Positions 1-10,247 of a stretch of DNA of 64,000 nucleotides are shown piece after piece; position 1 is the first letter of the stretch, and each line of letters begins with the position of its first letter. This DNA comes from Hysterium pulicare CBS 123377 (lineage: Eukaryota; Ascomycota; Dothideomycetes; Hysteriales; Hysteriaceae), in NCBI GenBank assembly GCA_000467715.1, contig AJFK01000068.1:62001-126000 (forward strand). The letters run 5' to 3'. The position numbers and the translations under genes were made by a program. Below the pieces are notes generated by a model. The model did no database searches. It was given only the letters and a program-made list of their open reading frames with translations, and was not told where the DNA came from.

Positions 1-1182
1 GACCAATATGCGCGTTACGAAATCCTAACGAAATTTGATCCACATCTCGAACGAAGCCGGAAACACCTCGCTGCGGCGCTTATGAGCCGGAATATGGATG
101 AAGTGAAAGAGGAAGAATTCCTGCTAACTGAGTTACAACGCATCAATATGGCGGCGAACCGACTGGACGCCGAGCGAGCCGAGTTGCGTGAGAGACTCGA
201 ATCACCGATCACGAATCAGAGCTTAGCGGGTGGCATGGCTCAATTCCAATCTTCTCAGGCTCTCACTGCTCTATTTACACAATTGTTTCAGCAAGATCGA
301 AGCAAGAAACGGGCATCTGGGTCTGGAGGAGGGAGGTTATCGCTTTCTGCTACGGATATCATTGGGACGCCGACGAATGGTCATAGTCAGCAACTCAGTG
401 GATCTGCGGCAGCAGCACGGAGGCAGAGTATGGCACAGCATGCCGTCGCTCAGCAACCCATTCGCACTCTAGCCCCTGCTATGGAACAGCGCTTCAACAT
501 CTCCACCCACGATCGTCTCACTTCCGGTGTTACTTTCGGTTCCGACAAGTTGCTTAAGATGCGCCAGGCGAAGAGTAATGTGCAAACGCAGAAGATCGCA
601 GGTGCGTTAGCGCAGCTGAATGTCTCTGAAATCATCTCCATCCCGACCAGCAAAGTGGGCGAGGTATTTGAAGGATTGATTGGGAAAGTCGGCAAGCTGC
701 TTGATGTGAGGAAGGTCAGAGAGAAAGAGGAGAATGAGCGCAAGATTTTGGAAGCAATGAAGGCTGGGCCGAATGGGGAAATTAGTAACGACGAGAAAGG
801 CGAGGGTGTTAAGATGGAGGAGAATGATGAAAATGATAGGGAAGATGAGGATGAGGAAGAGGAAGAGGCTCAGGATGATACTCAGATGCAGGATGCCGAG
901 GACTATGAGTCACCGGATACAGAGGATGCCGATTCCGACGAGCCCGATATTGAGGGGGATGCAGAAGAAGACGAGGGAGAGGAAGATGAGGACGAAGATG
1001 CAGAGGGAGAAGACGCTGAAGACGATTCTCCTTCGCCATCTATTCGGCAACCATCCGAAGCAATCAGTACGAGAACAGGAGGTGGCCGTGGCTTAACTCC
1101 TGCCGTCACCGGTGGACATAAGCGAAGTGCAAGTGTCTTGAGTACCACGAGCAGTAAGAGCACTAAGAGGGCTAGGAAATAA
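1..1182 (+). CDS. SWC4: SWR1-complex protein 4 (SWC4/Eaf2/DMAP1 family), 3' part
   Basis: The frame is open from base 1, so the 5' part lies outside the window; 393 codons are visible, ending at TAA 1180-1182. The family is a shared subunit of the SWR1 (H2A.Z exchange) and NuA4 (histone acetylation) complexes in the nucleus. Visible parts are a helical charged stretch (YEILTKFDPHLERSRKHLAA, then an Arg/Glu-rich segment), a low-complexity linker, and the conserved C-terminal block around ERFNISTHDRLTSGVTFGSD. After this comes a long Asp/Glu-rich tail (about codons 255-345) and a basic Lys/Arg end. The acidic tail is typical of fungal orthologues. The gene converges on the large minus-strand gene ending at 1589. 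Identity rests on remembered family sequence, not on a search. Confidence 0.85.
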   Translation, partial: DQYARYEILTKFDPHLERSRKHLAAALMSRNMDEVKEEEFLLTELQRINMAANRLDAERAELRERLESPITNQSLAGGMAQFQSSQALTALFTQLFQQDRSKKRASGSGGGRLSLSATDIIGTPTNGHSQQLSGSAAAARRQSMAQHAVAQQPIRTLAPAMEQRFNISTHDRLTSGVTFGSDKLLKMRQAKSNVQTQKIAGALAQLNVSEIISIPTSKVGEVFEGLIGKVGKLLDVRKVREKEENERKILEAMKAGPNGEISNDEKGEGVKMEENDENDREDEDEEEEEAQDDTQMQDAEDYESPDTEDADSDEPDIEGDAEEDEGEEDEDEDAEGEDAEDDSPSPSIRQPSEAISTRTGGGRGLTPAVTGGHKRSASVLSTTSSKSTKRARK

Positions 1183-1588
1183 GGAGGTACCAGCAACCTC
1201 TTGGTCTTGCGTCATGCGGAAGTGCTGGAGTTCTGGGGCATTATTCGACGATGAGGTTGTCGCATGTCTCTCCCGGGTTAGGATTAAAAGACTCCATTGT
1301 CAGGAATAGGAATATGGGTTCGGATTCTTGCATAGCGCCGGCGTGAATGTTTTTGGTCGAACCTTACAGCACATTGCACTTTGGGTCAAACCGACAATTC
1401 AAACTATGTTTTACTATGAATTTTTAGTGCCCATCAACACCACAACAAAAATATTTGGTTGCCACTGCTTCCAGAAGTTTTAAATGATTATTTCAGCGCC
1501 TATCGCACATGTTGCCCATTATGTAGACTCATTTGAGATTGATGAAAATAATCGAAGCTCCTCGCTCAGTCCACTTCATGGATTGGAT
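1183..1588. other. Intergenic spacer between convergent genes
   Basis: The 406 bp lie between the SWC4 stop and the end of the minus-strand reading frame. The spacer is AT-rich in its second half (about 1370-1500), as expected for two facing 3' UTRs. I see no coding signal. Confidence 0.6.
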
Positions 1589-4500
1589 TCATGTATGACG
1601 AATAGTCGAGGAATCTCTCTTCAGACACGATGCAACAAACCTCTGGAACTTTTTACCGTCTTTTGCACGTAATCGCTGACTTGCTGTTTGAGTGTCCACT
1701 TCCTCATTGTTCTCAAGCTCTGGTGTAATGGCTGTCATCACGCCTCCATCACGCTCATTATCAGAGTCTTCCACGAAACAGTCTTTGACATCTGCTCGCT
1801 TCCTGAGCGGCGGTGAGCAAATATCCCGCTGCGGCAGTCTTTGCTCATCGTCCAGGTCATTCCAATCAGACGCTCGTTTCCTCGATTGAAATTGCTCGGG
1901 CTCCAACTTTAGGTTTGCAACGCTAGTGAACACGGTATCCTGTGTGGTATCTGATGATATACTCGAAGCTGACGCAAAACCTGCAGCATCCGAAACGTCA
2001 GAATTGCTCCGGCCAGAGCGCTCAGTATCCGAGGCACTCAAAGTGAATGTATCTGAATTTTGAGTGAGGATGTTTGGTTCGAGGCTACTGTTCGGCTAGC
2101 TGTATATGCATTTTTTGTCCTTGGCAGTCTGGTTGAAGTTTAGGATAGACCCTGATTGTCCGAAGATCACAGCGCCGCCATCGACAAGCAGCCCTGGTGG
2201 GTTGACATGGCCAAGTGATGACTTTGGAATAAGCTGCTGTAACCGATTACATCGACATTGGTACGCTCCCGGCATCTTGCATGGTTCAAACAGCGACGTA
2301 TCGTTGTCACGATGCCATTGGAGGTCGCTCGAAGATAGGTATCGGTGATCGAGCCTACACCCTGCAACGTCGTAGAGGTCTTTCAAGGCAGTGACAGTAG
2401 TTGCAAGATAATCCTTCCACTTTGGAACACTTTGCCAAGCATTGCAAAGATATGGATTTTGGTGTCTCATCGGGCGAAGCAGATCCTCAAAGCCGTTCGC
2501 GAAAAGTACTAAAGCATCGATATCCTTGGCCAGCGCAACCCATCCTCCACTTGTCTTTTTGATAGTCGTCTGTTTCTGTCGAAGTAGAGAGCGCTCCTCG
2601 ACTACAGCTTTGAACTCAAAACCATGGAGGACATCTCGCAAAGTCCCTTTTACAGTGACACCCGGTATGCAGTCGCTTCGCACCTTCTGATCGATGAGGA
2701 ATTCTAGCAAAGACCAGATATTTATGATCATGTCCCTGAAAGTATATTTCTCGCCGTCCGAAAGGTCTAGAGATGCGTTATGAAGCAATATGTCTTTGGC
2801 TGACTGACTCTCTGACTTTGCGGCTATCAAGTTGACATGCTTCCCGTCAACTTCAAATGGTTCTAACCAGTCACGATGTTGTGCCATGTGGAGCATAACG
2901 TTTGAAGCTGGTACTAGCCATGCCCGCTCCTCAGCTGTGTCGTAAAGAACAACGGGGGCTCTTTCAGCAGCGGAAACAATCCGCTTGTAAGGGCCGGCAC
3001 GCTGGAAATGACAATTGCCATCCTTGGGACCAAGCGTAAAGTCGAACTGCGCAACTGCAAATTGTTGGAAGCCCAATGTCCCTCCAGAGATCTTAAATGG
3101 AGTATCAACATTCTCCGCTCCGGAGTAGTCAATATTCTCGTAACTGTAGGTAGCCTGGTCAGAGCCTAGAAGGCATGATACATTACTGCACCAACCAACA
3201 ATTGCGCGAGTCGTGCGGAGACAGTCTAGGTCCACCTCATTGAGCATCGCGCGATCCTTACATTGGTGATAGACATCTTGATATGACAGACGAGTCTCGC
3301 CGTCCGAGCTGGATATAAGATGCCATTGTATTCGATCTCCTCGGCGGCTAATGGGCACAAACATAGTTGAGAAACCCTTCATTACCACACCACCCTCAAA
3401 TTCTACGGCATGCCGAGCGCCTGCTATTGCCGCCATGATTGGCAGAGGTATCTCCAGTCCCATTTCTGCATTGCGATCTTGGATCGGGAATCCACGAGCG
3501 ATAGAAGCGCCGCAAAATAGTGGTAACCAGCAACACTCTTCCGTGGGATGTAGTGGCCTAGAACGGAACGAGATGTGGAAGACGTGTTGCATCTGCGCAT
3601 CTTCCTGAATGACGGCTTCGGAATAAGCTAACCTCGTGTCAAATGGCGAAGACTTCAATACTGATCCTATCCATGCAACCTGTTGGGCCAGTTCCACAAG
3701 CATTTCTCTCGTTCCAGTGGCTTCGATCAAAGTTCGATCCCTGGAAGATCCATTGGCCATACTCAAATTGGTTACCCTAAAGTCAAGCTTACAGGTGGCC
3801 TTGGAGGTATCTTTGAATAAGTTAGTCTGACGGGTTCGCGACACGGATGTAACCCAGTAGGTGAACAACACTCAAGTGGCATTGGCAATCGGGATGGGGA
3901 TCTGCAAGGTTTCCTAAGACAAGTAAAAATGGAAATGATCTCGTACCTTTGACATTCATTTGATTGTCCAGATTTGTCGATTTCTCAGGGCCAAGCGCCA
4001 TTTGCAGTTTGCTTAGGAACAGGGAGCCGCTTCGCGGCCAAGTCCTGTGCACATATTCGGCGCAAGTAGTGGCTTCAGCGTATAGCGCAGAGCCAGTCAA
4101 AGCCACCAGTGATCCAATTTCAGGCAAACGGTTACCAAATTGGGCTCGTAAGAAAGCAGGTAGCTCCCACGATATGTCAAACGTGGCACTATAAACAAAG
4201 TCCTCATTGCGCCCATGAAGATCGTGGAGCGGAACACCTTTCGAGTAAGATTGAGGTCCTATCTGTTCAAGCCGTCTGGATATGACATGCACAATGGAGT
4301 CCATAGTGCTGCGATCATCGCAGTAAAGAATCCTCTGCGTAGACTTAGCCAGCTTATGGAACGCTTTGCTAGAAACAAGGAAGTCGCGGATCGGTGCCAG
4401 ATCTGCGAGAAGTTGACCATCTTCCATTTCTTCTTCGCCATCAGCTTCAGGATTTAGCTCATCACCTCTTTCATCACCGTCCTTCCGAGGGGCATGGGTC

Positions 4501-6429
4501 TTATCAAATAGACCAAGCTTCTCCGAGAGGGACAGTTGCTTACTCAGTCCCTGTAGCCGTATTGTCATGGACTCGGCAGTGAGAGGACTTGACATTGCGT
4601 TGTTTCGAAAGTATCTTGCAATCTTAGGTCGGTATCGGCGAACTAGTTTGGTTGCACCCGTTGCGATGCGAATGTCTGTCCCACCAGCTCGGCTTGGAGA
4701 TCTCTCCCTAAGATAAGCCTCTACGAGAGATTCTTTAATCGACGATACGTCAAGTGCATATTCCTTTAGCAAAGAATCAAGTTGCTGCTCAATAACATGT
4801 GCAGGGTGTTGAGCTAAAGCATACTGAGCCCAAACGCGGGCACCTGCGCTTTCTATGAGCATATCCCCAAAAAAAGCCACAAACTCTTGCAAAAAGTCTT
4901 GAGTGAGGCCAAGAGAGCTCCCGACCGATCCGATCGAACAGACTGATTCTGTGTCGGTCCCAAAGCCGCTGTGGTATCCAGAATCAGACGGTGCTGATTT
5001 CACCAACTCCCAAGTATCAATCTCGCGATTTTGCTGTGGAACTTCGTCGACTTTGGGCTTTTGAAGCTTACTGAATTGGGACTCATGTTGTGAAGCTACT
5101 TCTAGCTTTGGACCATCATTGAAATCTTTCACTTCATGGTCATGTTCAGCTGGATCATCAAGAGGGTCATAGAAAGGGACACTCTCAGCGTGCAAGTCTG
5201 GAGAACAGTGATTCATGGCGGAATCTTCTTCTAGGAATCTGACATATACCGTCATGTTATGAGTAAGTTCTCATACTGAGCGGTTAGAGTGTTCCCGTGG
5301 CGGTCTTCAAAGTACACGCCTCGCTCATATAGACAATAAAAGTTCCTGACAGTAGCGATGATCGAGTCCGTTGTATCATGAGGGTATAAATTTACTCGCA
5401 TAGGAAGTCGAGGTCTGGTTTGAGGGACTTGAGGGAGTAAGAGCTCAAAACTCACGTGCTTCGGCATTGCAAAATCGGAGTGGCCTAAGGGGCGTGGTAG
5501 TAGCGACTCTAGCTGTGCAGCATATTTAGAAGGTTGATTTAACGGTCCTGATCCGGGAAGCATAGTATCATAAGAGGGCAGTGTATCCACTGTTGATGAA
5601 AGATTCGTCCAGTCGCCTCCAGTAGGAAACTTGAAGATGACGCGCTGGTTATAGCCTTCGCAGTGGCGCTCCGACTTGATGCAGTTGCTGCAGATGGGCC
5701 GCTCCTCGCCGCATTTAATGCGCCGTTTGCGACATGTTAGACATCCAGTCTTAGTCCTCTTCCGAAGCTTTGTAGGTGAACGCGATGAGACAGAGGTTCC
5801 AGTCCCTATTAGTGTGGTGCTTCTACCGCCCGTCTGGGATAGTTCCGGTGCCAACTTTGTGTCATCGATGTTGATAGTAGAATATCCAGAATTGATTCCT
5901 AAGAGGTTGGGTTTGCCGATGAACCCTGGTTCACCTTCCCTAGGACAATGAGACATCTTGCCATCCCCTGTTTGAGCTTGGTGAAAAGAATGAGTGCGCG
6001 CTGGTATTACTCCATTTTCGAGACTCTGCGCAGCTAAAAGATGCGATGGTGAAGTGGTCTCATCATCGAAATCCTCACCCGTCGCTAGTCTTAAGAATTT
6101 GTTAATGTGTGCATTCTAGTTTAAGAATAGACTCACTCGGAAAGGTCCGTCAATGTTCTGTCAAGGGTGCTCTCTTGATACAGGGCCGTAGGATTTAACT
6201 CCTCCATAAGGCACGAGTTGCACTTCCCATTTGCTCGGACCGTCCCTCGTCCGCAGTTGCAGCGTTCTTTGTCAGAACTGCTATGGAAAGCGAGTCCCCC
6301 GTAGCCATCCTCTGGGCCAGTACAGTAGTCACATTTATCGTGAGCGCAGCTAGGACAATCTGTTGAGCCTAAAGGATTTGCGCTTTGGCATTCGCAGCAT
6401 ATCCACATATCATTCGGGATAGTGAGCAT
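1589..6429 (-). CDS. Large multidomain protein: Cys-rich zinc domain, Zn2Cys6 domain, long fungal-specific body; apparent frameshift
   Basis: Exon 1 (6429-6137) encodes a small zinc-binding domain with CxxC pairs (WICCEC, CPSC, CDYC, CNCG, CNSC). A 47-nt intron (6136-6090, donor GTGAGT) joins it in frame to exon 2, whose frame runs through a textbook Zn2Cys6 domain (GCLTCRKRRIKC, then CSNC and a last Cys). The body contains PHDTTDSIIATVRNFY and MTVYVRFLEE, which I associate with a family of long fungal proteins carrying a C6 finger. Near 5257-5266 the frame shifts by one base: the upstream frame reads QYENLLIT-stop and the downstream frame reads LTHNMTVYVRF. A third exon follows a 136-nt intron (3946-3811, branch point ACTAAC) and reaches TAG at 2096-2098. 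A 168-codon Ser/Asp-rich tail continues in the same frame to 1589; it may be reached by a 63-nt intron (2150-2088). The product would be about 1,380 residues without the tail. Regulation by DNA binding is inferred; substrate and role are unknown. Confidence 0.7.
3811..3946 (-). other. Intron in the large Zn2Cys6 gene
   Basis: The donor is AAAG/GTACGAG and the acceptor TTCAAAG/AT, with a perfect ACTAAC branch point about 12 nt before the acceptor. The join keeps phase (G+AT gives Asp) and links the two long open frames. The nearer AG after CCCGTC would place a stop in frame, so I rejected it. Confidence 0.75.
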
Positions 6430-8579
6430 TTTGACTGCTGATACTTGAATATGGATCGTAAGAAAGCGAACTTTTACCCAATTCAAGGTAACCAAAAGCA
6501 CAAGAAAGACATCAACAGCTTCGCAGCGAACTCAGAAAAAGGCGAGGAACCTCGTTGCAGCCTGATGATCCTTGCTCCGCCACATCCGCTTCGTATTCAT
6601 ACGTGCAGAGATGCTGGGGTGCACAATTCGGCGTCTAGCCAAACAGATTCGGAGGTCCTCCGCCTGCATGTCCCATAATTGTAGTCTTATTTTCGAGTTC
6701 CTAAAGATTATTGCCCAAGGCAGATTCAGCCCGTCGGTCGCATCCGAGGGCAGAGGTGCATGATGCACGCCGACTCCTGATTACGACAGCAACCAGAGAA
6801 ATGATTGAATCTTGTGCTCGGAGATGTAATGTTTCTGCCATGATGTGTCTGTTGATAGTGTGATTGAGGTTGCGTTAATTGAGGTAGGTGGTTGAGGGAG
6901 CCGACACCGGTCGGCTCGAGATACTCCAAATGCGGGTTGATCAAATTCACGTGACGTCCGCATTCGGCATCTCTATAAAATGTAGTACAAATTGGGGCAC
7001 CGTGATTCCATGAAGTCATTGATTGAGCTATTTTAGGTGACATCCTTTATGATATATCTCGAGGATTACTTCCTCCCACTTGAACTGCATGAACAAGTTG
7101 ACAGTAGGCTCATGTAATGATAAGATAGTGGCTAATACATCGATTAAGCTATTTCGAACAAACTAAGTCTAGGAACTAGTGGATCATACTGATTACAGAG
7201 GAGAAACTTAGAGCTATTCCTCAATAGTAGGGGCAGCTGTGCCACTGGCAGCAGCGGAACCATCAGTGACTTGACAATATTAGTCGGAAAGCGTCTTAAC
7301 CGAGGAGCTCCACGAAGCTTGTCCGCGCGGTAATGAAATTCAACAAGGTTTGCGGCGAATGCGGCAAAGTATGGGGTACAGCAATACAACACCAACTCGA
7401 TCCTACATCCCTCGAAGCGGGTTCACAAATCTAGGATGTTCGTCCTGCTCGACTACCGAATTCAATGTTGAGATGCGGGGTATCGATAGTTCTATTTTGA
7501 CAAGTAATGTCTTTGAGGGTTAGTATCTTGCAGGAGGGAGTCGGACGATATTGGTTAACCAGTGGTACCCAGCTCGTTCTTCGCTTTAGAGTAGCATGTC
7601 ATGATCTTGGGAAAGCCTGAGGGGAAAGAAGCCAGCATCTTGACAATGCTGAGCCGTTGCGAAATCTGGACAACTAATGAAATGCTTGAAGCCAAAGTTG
7701 ACCCTGTATGAAAGGATTCGGCACGATCTGCCGTGTAAGTCGGATAATTTCGGCGCGGCAAGGTTCGAGGGAATGTGTTGGATGTGCCTCCTGGGTTTGC
7801 ATTATCTACGGGAGGACGGATCGGCTCGAGTCCAAAACGTTGTGTCGGAAACCGATGCAAGGACGGATATAAATGTTGAATAGAAGAACGACAAAAGAAA
7901 CTCCTAAGTCATGCAGCAGCACCGTCCGGTCAGAATTAAAGGAGGGTATCTGACTAGATAAACATGGGGTTTCTAGTAATTTTTGCAGAGTGCCATTCAT
8001 TCCAATACCGAGATAGGATCTACCTCTTGCGCAGATGAACGTTGAGCATGTTCTCATCACAGAGGATGGATTGTTTCGCTGTATGCTAATCCCGGCTATA
8101 GGCTGGCCAACGGACTCGTAATGTAAGAGCTTTAGAGGCCCGTGGATGCGAGTATATTCGAAGGAAGGTTGCTTGTAAAGGAACTTGGGCCTTTTTGAAC
8201 ACAATACACGCACGGGCCTTCTATACTTAGGTACCCAGGCACTTTCTTAATAAGGGCAACTGGCTTTGATGACCTTGACCAAGCCCAAACCAACTATGGA
8301 CACCCCTAGTACTGCGTTGACGAAGGCAGCGACACCCTAGAGCTACAGACCATGGATCACAGTCGATTGTTCAAGGTACAAAGGCATACCGAAGGATTAC
8401 ATGCTCTACTTGCGCCCCGGTTTAGCCGATCAGTCATGGCGCCTATGGCTCCATCCCTTTCCGGATCGTCATTGCGGATGTTCGACAGCGAGTTCCGCCA
8501 CGCTCCTGGGAACGTGCGGCGGTGGTCGAGAGCGCTTAATGCACTCAGCCCTCAAACCTTATTGACAGGTTCCTGAAGT
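6430..8579. other. Gene-poor intergenic sequence
   Basis: This lies upstream of the large minus-strand gene. Short ORFs occur on both strands (for example near 7144-7395, 7555-7860 and 7806-8213), but none has a recognisable domain, compatible splice sites or sustained coding character. Part of it must be the promoter of the gene starting at 6429. No repeat family, tRNA or transposon remnant is recognised. Confidence 0.5.
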
Positions 8580-10247
8580 CCGCCCGAACAGGCCAGCGGA
8601 GGCGGCCCCGGGATAGGCCATCTGTGAGGCGCGGACAAAGTTGATGAAACGCCTGCCTTTTGGACAAGGCCGTGAAACGCCTGCTGACGGTGCGGGAGTA
8701 CTCTTCTTATTAGTCGGCGCATCAGCACTGCCTCGCAGCGTAAGCCCGTGGTGTCACAGAAGTTCCTTCATCACACCGTAGGCGCCAGCGGCCCAGCGCG
8801 CGAAACATCGGCGCTAGAGAAGGAGCAGAGTCGTGATGCCACCCGGACTTGCTGCAGCACAGAGGCTCGAGGTCGATTCAACACCGCTCGGGCAGCGGGC
8901 GGGTTTGGCAGTGCTGTCGACGAGATGGCACGGCCATGGCTGCTGCTGGAACATAGCCAGTCTGACGAGCCTGGCGCGGTTAACGCAAAAATAGCCCAGA
9001 ATAGTCGACTCGTCTCGCCTGCCACAGCGGAAGCAAGGCAACACGGACGCGGGCCCTCGATTTGGCGTCAGAGGGGCTGGCCAATGGGGCTTGCATCTGC
9101 TCGAAATCGCCAGGAGGATGCAGGAAGGGCATGCCACAGCCCGCACGCCCGCATGGCCCGGCGGAGCTAGCCGCTTCGATGTGCGCGTTGTTGGTGGGTT
9201 GGTGGGTTGGTGGAGCGGATGCTGGGCGGAGATGCGCTGCAGCAGTCGTCGGTTCACGCTGGAAGGGGCCACGATTCCACTGCAAGCCGCCTCTGGACAT
9301 CTAACGCTGTGCTGCTCCGAGTCGACGCTGCGGGTCTCCCTTCTCTGTCTTCTCTGTTGCCCAGGGCCGGTAGTCGCGGGGCCTTTCGCTTGTGATGCGC
9401 CGGCGTGAACATAACGGCCTCGTCGTCCCTGCGAGAGATCGCTCTGCTCCCTCAACCCTAGCCGCCTGCATAACCGGGGCAGTCGGCCAATCGCCAGCTT
9501 GGGCTGGGGTCAAGCCGTGCGGGCACTCTTGTGCCCTTCTGCGCTGGGAACAAGAACAGCCGCCGTTCTCTCTGGCTCCTTCCCACGTCGCAAGCTGCGC
9601 CCCTCCTCGCCCGAACTCGATCGAGTCTTCCGGCCTTTTCTTATACTCTCTCGACGCTCGCTGTTCGCCCTCGGTCAACCCCATCGTCGGTGTTGAGGCT
9701 CGAGATATCGCCCTCTCGTCGCGGCTACCACTACCGCTTCTTCGGTCCGACCACCAGAAACACCTAAACGAGACGAGCGACCCGCCATCCTTCCCCGCTA
9801 CGCGCAGTCGCACGGCTACTTCGAGCCAGGTCGGAGAGCAGCAGCTGAAGCTTGCTCTGGAAGCTGTGGGCTCAATTACTTGCGACGAGCCCGATATCTC
9901 ATCCGGCCACCGTATTCTCACCGCCAATTCTAAGCGCGAAAGGCGCCGTGCTGCGTGTACAACCTTCAAGCTTCCAATCTTCGTACCACCATTGGAGTCG
10001 AAGCAGTCACACCCGACTGGAAAGAAGGTTAGGTGTAGCATCGGTTGTGGAAAGGAGCTTGAAAGCCGAAGTGGGCAACGAAGTGCAGGGACTGCCGCCC
10101 GAGGTCAATAGAACCGTCGCCGTTGACTGCACTGATTATCCTACCGGAATCGGACGCAGTATCACTTTGACCACTTCAGTTCGCCGATCTGTCTAGGCTG
10201 GTCTAGGGGGACGGACGAACTTGCCCTTCCACTCCTGCTGGATTACC
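8580..10247. promoter_or_regulatory. GC-rich promoter and probable long 5' leader of the Zn2Cys6-acetyltransferase gene
   Basis: Base composition rises sharply here compared with 6430-8400, and overlapping ORFs appear on both strands. That pattern is a by-product of GC-rich sequence rather than evidence for genes. The part from about 9600 is pyrimidine-rich (CTCTCTCGACGCTCG-like), as in fungal transcription start regions. A 12-bp repeat TGAAACGCCTGC occurs at 8645 and 8673, and a tandem TTGGTGGG unit at 9191-9213. Start site and leader length cannot be read from sequence alone. Confidence 0.45.
9191..9213 (+). repeat. Short G-rich tandem repeat (TTGGTGGG, about 2.9 copies)
   Basis: Two perfect TTGGTGGG units and a third missing only its last base lie in tandem. 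The G runs could stack as a two-tier quadruplex in single-stranded form, but this is speculative. The repeat lies about 1 kb upstream of the ATG at 10248. Confidence 0.7.

Noticed and set aside
8748-9455. ORFs of 140 codons (+) and 213 codons (-)
   Set aside because: Same GC-rich block; residue composition is erratic (Arg/Ala/Ser) and no motif is recognisable.
9301-10111. Overlapping ORFs of about 240 codons on both strands
   Set aside because: They overlap each other almost fully, have no family motif and sit in a GC-rich block where stop codons are rare; best read as non-coding leader or promoter.
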